A stretch of 19,315 nt of DNA from JAGWRI01 sp035700805 (GTDB lineage Bacteria > Gemmatimonadota > Gemmatimonadetes > Gemmatimonadales > Gemmatimonadaceae). Both the position numbers and the translations under genes were made by a program. Every line of letters starts with the position of its first letter. The first letter of the stretch is position 1. The notes beneath the pieces are model-generated. The model searched no databases. It was not told where the DNA came from and saw nothing but the letters and a program-made list of their open reading frames with translations. The stretch is taken from contig DASSOG010000031.1 in assembly GCA_035700805.1 (NCBI GenBank), positions 1-19,315 of the forward strand, in the 5' to 3' direction. Below are positions 1 to 7,065 of this stretch, one piece after another.

Positions 1-536
1 GGAAGCAGGTCTTCGACCGGGTGACGCTGCAGCCGGAAATGCGGGTCGCAGGTGGCGATGTCGACGGATTCGAGAAAGGTCATGAACTGCTCGAACGACA
101 TGCCTCGGGTCATCATGTCCGGGTCGCCGAGATGTTCCGCGATCACCGGCATGATGCGCCGCGCCCGGATGGCATGGCGGAAGCTGCTGGCGGCGCGGTC
201 GTAGGGGTCGCGAATGACCCGGACCACCTTGAACCCGGTGAGGTCGAGCCGGCAGGCGCGCCGGTAAAGTGCGGAGTCGTAGTAGGGCTGCAGGCGATAT
301 CGGTGAGGCCAGCGCGAGTACTCGCGCGCCTCGGCGATCCGGCCGAGCTGCTGGAAGAACCAGATCGTGACGTTGGTGCAGGCCGCCTTGGGTGAAAACA
401 GTACGATCAGCCGCGCGTCGGGCGCGATCAGCGGCTGCGGCTCGATCCGCATCAGGGAGCGCTGGCTTTTTCGCCCCCAGGACACGTCCTGAAGCGCCCG
501 CGTGGCCCATGTCAGATGACTGGAGAGGTCGACCAA
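1..536 (-). CDS. Sulfotransferase family protein, partial (C-terminus beyond the left edge)
   Basis: The minus strand encodes about 178 residues of a PAPS-dependent sulfotransferase-like protein, which would move a sulfuryl group from PAPS to an acceptor that cannot be guessed here. The 5'-phosphosulfate-binding loop is seen as LIVLFSPKAACTNVTIWFF (about residues 45-63), and the 3'-phosphate-binding segment as VVRVIRDPYDRAASSFRH, with the usual Arg and Ser. I chose the TTG at 536 because a GGAG lies 8 nt upstream (545-548 on the plus strand). An internal GTG or ATG further in is possible, but neither has a better-placed ribosome site. The frame opens 3 nt after the korA stop, so translation is probably coupled. 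The C-terminal part is missing because the window ends. Codon use is CAT-rich for histidine (4 of 6), as in korA and unlike the genes to the right. Family call fairly sure; substrate unknown. Confidence 0.75.
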   Translation of the reverse strand, partial: MVDLSSHLTWATRALQDVSWGRKSQRSLMRIEPQPLIAPDARLIVLFSPKAACTNVTIWFFQQLGRIAEAREYSRWPHRYRLQPYYDSALYRRACRLDLTGFKVVRVIRDPYDRAASSFRHAIRARRIMPVIAEHLGDPDMMTRGMSFEQFMTFLESVDIATCDPHFRLQRHPVEDLL

Positions 537-539
537 CGC

Positions 540-2369
540 CTAGGCTCCAACCTTGCGCAGCGGCGCCATCTTGAGCTGGTCGAGATGGTCGCCGATCGCC
601 GTGTCGATGAACCGCGCCGTGATCGGCGTGCCGTCGTAATGCAGGATCGGGACCAGCCGCACCGGGTCGACGCCGCATTCGTTGACGATCAGCGAACGCA
701 ATTGGCCGTCGCGGTTCTGCTCGACGACATAGACGAAGTCGTGGTCGGCGACGAAGCTGTTGACGCTGGAATGAAACGGGAAGGCCCGGATGCGCATGCG
801 GTCGAGCCGATGGCCGCGCGCCTCGATCATGTGGATCGCTTCGTCCATCGCCGGCGAGGTCGAGCCGTAATAGATGACGCCGTATTTGGTCGGCTTGTCC
901 GCATTGGCGATCACCGGCCGCGGCACCAGGTCCTTGGCGGTCTCGAACTTGCGCAGCAGCCGCTGCATGTTGTCGACATAGGGCGCGCCTTCCTCGGTGT
1001 AGCGCGCATAGCGGTCGCGCGAGGTGCCGCGGGTGAAGAACGAGCCCTTGGTCGGGTGGGTGCCCGGATAGGTGCGGTAGGGAATGCCGTCGCCGTCGAC
1101 ATCGAGATAGCGGCCGAAATCCTCGCCGGCCTCGAGCCGCTCCGCGGTCATCACCTTGCCGCGGTCGAATTTGCGCTCATTGTCCCAGGTCAATGGCCGG
1201 CACAGCCGGTGGTTCATGCCGATCTCAAGATCGAGCATGACGAAGATCGGGGTCTGCAGGCGGTCCGCGAGGTCGAACGAAATCGCGCCGAAGTCGAACG
1301 CCTCGGCCGGGTCTTCAGGAAACAGCAGCACATGCTTGGTGTCGCCATGCGAGGCATAGGCGCAGAAGGTGACATCGCACTGCTGGGTGCGGGTCGGCAT
1401 GCCGGTCGAGGGGCCGGCGCGTTGCACGTCGAAGATCACCGCCGGAATCTCGGCGAAATAAGCGAGGCCTATGAATTCCTGCATCAGCGAAATGCCGGGG
1501 CCGGAGGTCGCTGTGAAGGCGCGGGCGCCGTTCCAGCCGGCGCCGATCACCATCCCGATCGAGGCGAGCTCGTCCTCGGCCTGAATGATCGCGTATTTCG
1601 CCTGCTTGGTGGTCGGATCGACCCGGAGCTTGCCGCAATGCCGGGTGAAGGCTTCGGCGACCGAGGAGGAGGGGGTGATCGGATACCACGCCGCTACGGT
1701 GGCGCCGCCATACACGCAGCCGAGCGCCAGGGCGTTGTTGCCGTCGATGAAGATGCGGTTGCCGACCCGGCTCGCGCGGCGCACCCGCAAGGCAATCGGG
1801 CACGGCAGCACCTTCAAAGCATGGTCGCGCCCGAGATGCAAGGCATGCAGGTTCGGGGCGATCAGCTTGTCCTTGCCCTTGAACTGCTCGCCGATCAGCT
1901 TCTCGATCTCCTTGACGTCGATTTCGAGCAGCGCGGCCAGCGCGCCGACGTAGATGATGTTCTTGAACAGCTGCCGCTGACGGGGATCGCTGTACTCGCG
2001 GTTGCAGATCTCGGTGAGCGGCATGCCGATCACATGGATGTCGTCCCGGAACTTCGACGTCGGCAGCGGCTTGGTCGAGTCGTAGAACAGGTAACCGCCC
2101 GGCTCGATGGAGGCGAGGTCCTTGTCCCAGGTCTGGGGGTTCATGGCGACCATGAAGTCCACCCCGCCGCGCGCACCGAGGTACCCGGCTTCGGACACCC
2201 GCACTTCGTACCAGGTGGGCAGCCCCTGGATGTTGGACGGGAAGATGTTCTTGCCCGTGACCGGGATGCCCATGCGGAAGATGGACTGCATGAGCAGGCC
2301 GTTGGCGCTGGCCGAGCCCGTGCCGTTGACCGTGGCCATCTTGAAGGCGAAATCGTTGACGCCGCTCAC
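540..2369 (-). CDS. korA: 2-oxoacid:acceptor oxidoreductase, fused gamma-alpha subunit (KorA-like)
   Basis: This 609-residue protein is the gamma-alpha subunit of a 2-oxoglutarate (or other 2-oxoacid) ferredoxin oxidoreductase, which with a TPP-containing beta subunit makes acyl-CoA and reduced ferredoxin. The first ~190 residues are the gamma-like domain (ATVNGTGSASANGLLMQ, then GLPTWYEVRVSEAGYLG). The alpha domain follows with GGATVAAWYPITPSSSVAEA, SGPGISLMQEFIGLAYFAEIP, GPSTGMPTRTQQ and VVEQNRDGQLRSLI. The start is the GTG overlapping the upstream stop (GTGA), preceded by GGAGGT with a 5-nt spacer; the open frame further upstream is out-of-frame noise within the neighbouring gene. The end looks complete and family-like. 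What is odd is that the beta subunit gene normally found next is absent, and histidine codons are 11 CAT to 4 CAC, against 2 to 13 in the gene upstream. Exact 2-oxoacid not determinable. Confidence 0.88.
   Translation of the reverse strand: MSGVNDFAFKMATVNGTGSASANGLLMQSIFRMGIPVTGKNIFPSNIQGLPTWYEVRVSEAGYLGARGGVDFMVAMNPQTWDKDLASIEPGGYLFYDSTKPLPTSKFRDDIHVIGMPLTEICNREYSDPRQRQLFKNIIYVGALAALLEIDVKEIEKLIGEQFKGKDKLIAPNLHALHLGRDHALKVLPCPIALRVRRASRVGNRIFIDGNNALALGCVYGGATVAAWYPITPSSSVAEAFTRHCGKLRVDPTTKQAKYAIIQAEDELASIGMVIGAGWNGARAFTATSGPGISLMQEFIGLAYFAEIPAVIFDVQRAGPSTGMPTRTQQCDVTFCAYASHGDTKHVLLFPEDPAEAFDFGAISFDLADRLQTPIFVMLDLEIGMNHRLCRPLTWDNERKFDRGKVMTAERLEAGEDFGRYLDVDGDGIPYRTYPGTHPTKGSFFTRGTSRDRYARYTEEGAPYVDNMQRLLRKFETAKDLVPRPVIANADKPTKYGVIYYGSTSPAMDEAIHMIEARGHRLDRMRIRAFPFHSSVNSFVADHDFVYVVEQNRDGQLRSLIVNECGVDPVRLVPILHYDGTPITARFIDTAIGDHLDQLKMAPLRKVGA
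545..548 (-). promoter_or_regulatory. Shine-Dalgarno site for the sulfotransferase TTG start
   Basis: GGAG on the minus strand lies in the last korA codons, 8 nt before TTG (536-534). It is the best-spaced ribosome site near the beginning of the sulfotransferase frame and is the reason for choosing a TTG start. Confidence 0.4.
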
Positions 2370-4174
2370 GCGACACCTCCGCCGGCGTACTCGGCCATGC
2401 TCCCGCCCGCGTACGCGCGCCGCAGGTCGAACTTGGCCATGTCCCACGCGGCGGTGGGACAGCGTTCGGCGCAGAGGCCGCAGTGCAGGCAGACGTCCTC
2501 GTCCTTCACCATGACGCGGCCGGTCTGTGGCAACCCGGCGGAGACGTACAGCGCCTGGTCCAGGTTCTTCGCCGGCGCGGAGAGGCGCGTGCGGAGGTCG
2601 TCCTCGGACTCGGCGTTGGGCGTGATGGTGAGGCAGTTGGTGGGGCACACGTCCACGCAGGCGTCGCACTCGATGCACAGTTTGGCCGTGAAGTCCGTCT
2701 GGATGTCGCAGTTGAGGCAGCGTTGCACTTCCCGCGCGGTCTGCTCGGGCGTGAAGCCGAGCTCCACCTCCACCGCGACGCTGCTGAAGCGCTTGACCAG
2801 TTCCTCATGCTCCATCCTGGCGCGCGGCGACGGGTTGTAGTCGTTGTGGTAGCTCCACGCGTGCATGCCCATCTTGGCGCTCACCAGGTTGGACCCGTCG
2901 GGCGGGCGTTGCGCGACGGACTGTCCCTGGCAGTGCAGGTCAATGGAGATGGCCGCCTGGTGCCCGTGCTCCACGGCCCAGATGATGTTTTCCGGGCCCC
3001 ACGCCGCATCGCCGCCAAAGAAGACGCCGTCGCGCGTGCTCTGGAAGGTGGTCTTGTCCACCACGGGCATGTCCCACTTGCCGTCGAACTGGATGCCGAT
3101 GTCGCGTTCGATCCACGGGAACGCGTTGTCCTGTCCGATGGCCAGGATCACGGCGTCGCACGGGATGACGGTGGTGCCGGTCACGGTGCTCTTCTGGCGG
3201 CCGTTGACCTCGGTCCATTCCAGTTGTTCGAACTCCATGCCCACCAGCTTGCCGTGCTCAAGCACGAACCGCCTGGGGGAGTGGTTCTCGATGATCTCCA
3301 CGCCCTCTTCCTGGGCATCCTCGAGCTCCCAGGGTGAGGCCTTGAAGAACTCGCGGGACCGGCGGGACATGACCTTCACATCCGTGCCGCCCAGTCGCTT
3401 CGCGGTGCGGCAGCAGTCCATGGCCGTGTTGCCGACGCCGATGATCAGCACGCGGGGTTCGATCTTCTCGATGTGCCCGAAGTGCACGGAACCCAGCCAC
3501 TCGATGCCGATGTGGATGCGGTCGCTGTCACGCCGGCCGGGGATGTCCAGGTCCTTGCCCCTGGGGGCGCCGCTGCCCACGAACACGGCGTCGTACCCTT
3601 CGGCGAGCAGCGCCTTCATGCTCGTGATCTCGGCGCCCAGGCGCAGGTCCACGCCCATATTGATGATGGTATCCACTTCCTCGTCCAGCACCTGCTTGGG
3701 CAGGCGGAAGGCGGGGATGTTGTAGCGCATGAGGCCGCCGCCCTGCTTCAGCCGCTCGAACATCACGCACTCGTAGCCGAGGGGCATGAGGTCGTTGGCG
3801 ACGGTGAGCGAGGCCGGACCGGCGCCGATGAGCGCCACGCGCTTGCCGTTCTTCTGCTTCGGGATCTCGGGCAGCCGGTCCTGGATGTCGTCGCGCAGGT
3901 CGGACGCCACGCGCTTGAGGCGGCAGATGGCGACGGGCTTGCCGTCCACGCGGGCCCGTCGGCAGACCGGCTCGCAGGGGCGGTCACACGTTCGACCCAG
4001 GATGCCGGGGAACACGTTCGCCACGCGATTGAGCATGTACGAATCGGTGTAGCGCCCCTGGGCGATGAGCCGGATGTATTCCGGTACGTTCGTGTGGGCG
4101 GGGCAACCCCACTGGCAGTCAACAACCTTATGGTAGTACTGCGGGTTGGAAACGTCCGTCGGACCCATGTGCAT
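2366..4174 (-). CDS. FAD/NAD(P)-binding iron-sulfur oxidoreductase (GltD/NfnB-like) with a C-terminal 2x[4Fe-4S] ferredoxin domain
   Basis: The 602-residue product resembles the small subunit of glutamate synthase and related NAD(P)H:ferredoxin electron-transfer flavoproteins. An N-terminal cysteine domain has C20, C24, C63, C67 and C71 (CQWGCPAHTNVPEYI, then TCDRPCEPVC). The FAD fold begins at GAGPAS (117-122). A second nucleotide fold contains VLIIGVGNTAMDCC, and GGDAAWGPENI is the closing flavin motif. The tail carries two ferredoxin motifs, C500/503/506/510 and C562/565/568/572, plus an extra CLNC at 486-489. Together with korA it likely passes electrons between NAD(P)H and the 2-oxoacid oxidoreductase. 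The ATG at 4174 has AGGA 4 nt upstream; an ATG at 4168 is nearly as good. The in-frame extension to 4390 lacks family similarity and was dropped. Glutamate synthase activity itself is unlikely because no large subunit is nearby. Confidence 0.85.
   Translation of the reverse strand: MHMGPTDVSNPQYYHKVVDCQWGCPAHTNVPEYIRLIAQGRYTDSYMLNRVANVFPGILGRTCDRPCEPVCRRARVDGKPVAICRLKRVASDLRDDIQDRLPEIPKQKNGKRVALIGAGPASLTVANDLMPLGYECVMFERLKQGGGLMRYNIPAFRLPKQVLDEEVDTIINMGVDLRLGAEITSMKALLAEGYDAVFVGSGAPRGKDLDIPGRRDSDRIHIGIEWLGSVHFGHIEKIEPRVLIIGVGNTAMDCCRTAKRLGGTDVKVMSRRSREFFKASPWELEDAQEEGVEIIENHSPRRFVLEHGKLVGMEFEQLEWTEVNGRQKSTVTGTTVIPCDAVILAIGQDNAFPWIERDIGIQFDGKWDMPVVDKTTFQSTRDGVFFGGDAAWGPENIIWAVEHGHQAAISIDLHCQGQSVAQRPPDGSNLVSAKMGMHAWSYHNDYNPSPRARMEHEELVKRFSSVAVEVELGFTPEQTAREVQRCLNCDIQTDFTAKLCIECDACVDVCPTNCLTITPNAESEDDLRTRLSAPAKNLDQALYVSAGLPQTGRVMVKDEDVCLHCGLCAERCPTAAWDMAKFDLRRAYAGGSMAEYAGGGVA
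2375..2380 (-). promoter_or_regulatory. Shine-Dalgarno site fixing the korA GTG start
   Basis: GGAGGT on the minus strand lies 5 nt before the GTG at 2369-2367. This GTG shares four bases with the TGA of the upstream oxidoreductase gene. The site is inside the last codons of that gene, which supports re-initiation or coupled translation. Confidence 0.65.
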
Positions 4175-4592
4175 CGCGTCCTGGTGGGTTGATGTTGGGG
4201 AGTCTCGCCACGGGTCATGGAATTGGCAAGCCGGGAAGTGCGATGGCTCGGGGACCTCGATGGCGCGGGTACCGCAGGGACTGCGATGACGTGGGCACTG
4301 CGATTTCGCGGAACGGGCAGGATTACGCGGATACTGCACGGTCAGGGCACCACCAGCGAGTCCGCGTTCGCGGGGGCCGGCGGGCGCCAATTGCGCTTCG
4401 GCGCCGGGAAACGTAGCTTAGGTGCGAGTAGCCGCTTGGCCCGTAGGTGTTTGCGCGCTTAGGAGTTAGCTCGCCCCGTCCAATGCCCTTCGCCGGCGTC
4501 GGACCGGGATTCGGAGCGTAGCGCGCCGCGTGCGGGCCTGGTTCTCCCCCCGCATCCGCGGTCTCCGGGCCGTGGTGGAGCATAGATCCCGC
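4175..4592. other. Divergent intergenic region (418 nt) between the oxidoreductase operon and rny
   Basis: No coding frame here has family-like content, and no RNA gene is recognised. It must hold the promoters of both flanking operons. The left half contains the 17-bp direct repeats described separately. For rny, a weak candidate promoter is TTGCGC (4391-4396), a 17-nt spacer, then TAGCTT (4414-4419), matching consensus at only 3 of 6 bases in each box. GGCGCC at 4383-4388 and 4400-4405 can form a 6-bp stem with an 11-nt loop. For the minus-strand operon I see no convincing -35/-10 pair; TTGCCA with GAGACT at 17-nt spacing is poor. Confidence 0.5.
4239..4315. repeat. Four degenerate 17-bp direct repeats in two tandem pairs
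   Basis: Copies start at 4239, 4256, 4282 and 4299, so spacing is 17, 26 and 17 bp. Aligned, they give roughly TGCGATGACGCGGGNAC. By eye, copies 1 to 3 share 12-13 of 17 bases with each other; copy 4 shares 9-10 of 17 with them. A possible fifth relative, GGATTACGCGGATAC, follows at 4320-4334. They lie 65-141 bp upstream of the minus-strand oxidoreductase start, where activator or repressor sites could sit. Function is inferred only from position. Confidence 0.45.
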
Positions 4593-6179
4593 ATGAACCA
4601 GACCGTGCTCATCGCCGTCCTTGGCGCGCTCGTCATCGTAGCGTCGGCGGCGTTCTTCATTATTGGCCGGAACGCGGGACGCTCAGGGGAACACCGCCGT
4701 CAGGTGGAGGCGAAGGCCACCGCCGAGGAGCTGGGCAAGCGGCTGGTGGCCGACGCCGAGCGGGAAGCGGAGAACCTGCGGAAGAGCGCCGTGGTCAGCG
4801 GCAAGGAAGAGCTGATCAAGCTGCGGGAGTCGTTTGAGCAGGAGATCCGCGGCCGGCGCGAGGAGGTGGAGCGCGAGGAGCGCCGGGTGGATGAGCGCGA
4901 GGCGCAACTGGACCGGAAGCTCGACGTGCTCGACCAGCGCGAGAAGGACCTGGGTCGCAAGCTGAGCGACTTTGGCCGCCGCGAGAAGTCCGTGGAGGAC
5001 CGCGACGCGGAACTCACGCGCCTGGTGGCGGACGAGCGGCACCGGCTGGAACAGTTGGCGGGGCTCTCCACGCAGGACGCCAAGGCCGAGCTGATGCGGC
5101 GGCTGGAGGAAGAGGCCCAGGCCGACGCGGCCAACCGGATCCGGGAAATCCGGGAGACGGCTCGGCGCAACGCCGACCGCGAAGCCAAGAAGATCATCGC
5201 GCTGGCCATCCAGCGCATTGCCGCCGAGCAGACCGCGGAGTCCACGGTGTCGGCGGTGTCGCTGCCCAGCGACGAGATGAAGGGGCGGATCATCGGGCGG
5301 GAGGGGCGGAACATTCGCGCCTTCGAGCTGGCCACGGGGGTGGACGTGATCATTGACGACACGCCCGACACGGTGGTGATCTCGTGCTTTGAGCCGGTGC
5401 GTCGCGAGGTGGCGCGCCTGGCCATGGAAAAGCTGGTGGCCGACGGGCGCATCCACCCGGGACGCATAGAAGAAGTGGTAAACAAGTCGCGCAAGGAAGT
5501 GGACGCGCACATCGTGGAGATGGGCGAGGAAGGCGCGTACGAGGCGGGGGTCCACGGGCTGCACCCCGAGCTGATCAAGCTCATTGGCCGCATGCACTGG
5601 CGCACCAGCTACGGACAGAACATCCTCAATCACTCCAAGGAAGTGGCGTGGCTGGCCGGCATCATGGCCGCCGAGCTGGGGCTGGACGTGGAGATGGCCA
5701 AGCGCGGCGCCCTGCTGCACGACATTGGCAAGGTGCTGACGCACGAGCACGAGGGCACGCACGTCCAGCTGGGCGTGGAAGTGGCCACCAAGTATGGCGA
5801 GAACCCGCTGGTGGTGAACTGCATCGCGGCGCACCACGACGACGTGCCGCATGAGAGCGAAGTGTCGGTGCTGGTGCAGGCGGCCGACGCCATCTCGGGC
5901 TCGCGTCCGGGCGCGCGGCGCGAGGCGTTTGATACGTACGTGAAGCGGCTGGAGGGGCTGGAGCGCATCGCGTCCAGCTACACGGGGGTGGAGCGCGTCT
6001 TTGCCATCCAGGCCGGGCGCGAGGTGCGCGTGATCGTGACGCCCGAGAAGGTGGATGATCCGCGCATGGCCACCCTGTCCGAGGAGATCGCCCGGCGCAT
6101 CGAGACGGAAATGCAGTATCCAGGGCAGATCAAGGTGGTACTCATCCGGGAAACGAGGGCGGTGGAGTTTGCCAGATAG
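4593..6179 (+). CDS. rny: Ribonuclease Y
   Basis: RNase Y is a membrane-anchored endoribonuclease that starts mRNA decay. The 528-residue product has the full layout: a single N-terminal membrane segment (about residues 4-24, VLIAVLGALVIVASAAFFII), a long charged coiled coil to about residue 190, a KH RNA-binding domain with GRIIGREGRNIR near 231-242, and an HD phosphohydrolase domain with the His-Asp pair at 376-377 (ALLHDIGK), followed by IAAHHDDV. Length matches the usual 510-530. The ATG at 4593 puts the membrane segment at the N-terminus and has GGAG 12 nt upstream; the 21-residue Arg-rich extension possible from 4530 would precede the membrane segment and is unlikely. It heads the plus-strand gene run and its end overlaps folD by 11 nt. 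Confidence 0.95.
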   Translation: MNQTVLIAVLGALVIVASAAFFIIGRNAGRSGEHRRQVEAKATAEELGKRLVADAEREAENLRKSAVVSGKEELIKLRESFEQEIRGRREEVEREERRVDEREAQLDRKLDVLDQREKDLGRKLSDFGRREKSVEDRDAELTRLVADERHRLEQLAGLSTQDAKAELMRRLEEEAQADAANRIREIRETARRNADREAKKIIALAIQRIAAEQTAESTVSAVSLPSDEMKGRIIGREGRNIRAFELATGVDVIIDDTPDTVVISCFEPVRREVARLAMEKLVADGRIHPGRIEEVVNKSRKEVDAHIVEMGEEGAYEAGVHGLHPELIKLIGRMHWRTSYGQNILNHSKEVAWLAGIMAAELGLDVEMAKRGALLHDIGKVLTHEHEGTHVQLGVEVATKYGENPLVVNCIAAHHDDVPHESEVSVLVQAADAISGSRPGARREAFDTYVKRLEGLERIASSYTGVERVFAIQAGREVRVIVTPEKVDDPRMATLSEEIARRIETEMQYPGQIKVVLIRETRAVEFAR

Positions 6180-7065
6180 CACAAGCACGCGGGGCGCGCT
6201 GATTGACGGCGTGGCGCTCGCGAAAAAGGTTCGCGCGCGCGTGGCCGAACAGGTCTCGACGCTGACGGCAGCCGGCACGCAGCCGGGGCTCACCGTGGTG
6301 CTCGTGGGGGACGACCCGGCGAGCGCCGTGTACGTGCGCTCCAAGGGCAAGGCCTCGGCGGAGGTGGGCATCCACTCCGACACCATCCGCCTGCCGGCGT
6401 CCACTTCCCAGGCGGACCTGCTGGCGCTGATTGACAGGCTGAATGCCGACCGCACGGTGCATGGGATCCTGGTGCAGATGCCGCTGCCCAGGCACATAGA
6501 CCCCGACACGGTGATCCGGCGCATAGACCCGGCCAAGGATGTGGACGGGTTCCATCCCGAAAACGTCGGCTTGCTGCTCACCGGCTCCAGGGAAGGGTTT
6601 GCCCCGTGCACGCCGGCGGGCGTGATGGAAATGCTGCACGAGTACGGCGTGAACACGCGCGGCGCCCATGTGGTGGTGGTGGGACGCAGCAACATCGTGG
6701 GCAAGCCCATGGCGTCGCTGCTCATCCAGGCGGGCGAAGATGCCACGGTCACCATCTGTCATTCCCGGACGCGCGACATGGCGGCGCATGTACGCTCGGC
6801 GGACGTGGTGATCGCGGCCGCGGGGCGCGCGAACCTGATCACGGCCGACATGGTGAAGCCAGGCGCGGTGGTGATCGACGTGGGGATGAACCGCGTGCCC
6901 GACGATTCGGCGCCAAAGGGCTACCGCCTGGTGGGGGACGTGGACTTTCCGGGGGTGAAGGAAGTGGCCTCGCTCATTACGCCCGTGCCGGGCGGGGTGG
7001 GGCCCATGACCATCGCGATGCTGCTGCTGAACACCGCGCGCGCCGCGAGCCGAGCCGCCGCCTGA
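6169..7065 (+). CDS. folD: Bifunctional methylenetetrahydrofolate dehydrogenase / methenyltetrahydrofolate cyclohydrolase
   Basis: FolD interconverts 5,10-methylene-THF and 10-formyl-THF in the cytosol, supplying one-carbon units for purines and formyl-Met. The 298-residue product shows the active-site Tyr-x3-Lys (Y55, K59, in YVRSKGKASAEVGI), GILVQMPLP, KDVDGFHPENVGLL, the NAD(P)-binding GRSNIVGKPMA, and the C-terminal TPVPGGVGPMTIAMLL. No ATG exists near the right place. The TTG at 6169 puts the conserved IDG at residues 12-14, near its usual position, with GAGG about 10 nt upstream. This start overlaps the rny stop by 11 nt. A shorter start with CTG would be unusual. The stop overlaps the xseA ATG by one base (TGATG). 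Function is secure; the start is less so. Confidence 0.93.
   Translation: MPDSTSTRGALIDGVALAKKVRARVAEQVSTLTAAGTQPGLTVVLVGDDPASAVYVRSKGKASAEVGIHSDTIRLPASTSQADLLALIDRLNADRTVHGILVQMPLPRHIDPDTVIRRIDPAKDVDGFHPENVGLLLTGSREGFAPCTPAGVMEMLHEYGVNTRGAHVVVVGRSNIVGKPMASLLIQAGEDATVTICHSRTRDMAAHVRSADVVIAAAGRANLITADMVKPGAVVIDVGMNRVPDDSAPKGYRLVGDVDFPGVKEVASLITPVPGGVGPMTIAMLLLNTARAASRAAA

Noticed and set aside
21..395. A 124-codon plus-strand frame near the left edge
   Set aside because: The minus strand here gives a sulfotransferase with both PAPS-binding motifs, so the plus frame is its shadow.
516..2840. A 774-codon open frame on the plus strand opposite korA and the oxidoreductase gene
   Set aside because: It mirrors the high-GC codon pattern of the minus-strand genes, is rich in Arg, Asp and Val without domains, and the minus-strand frames have clear family motifs.
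4175..4390. N-terminal extension of the oxidoreductase frame up to 4390
   Set aside because: The extra residues show no family similarity, lack a ribosome site at their start, and cover the repeat-bearing spacer.
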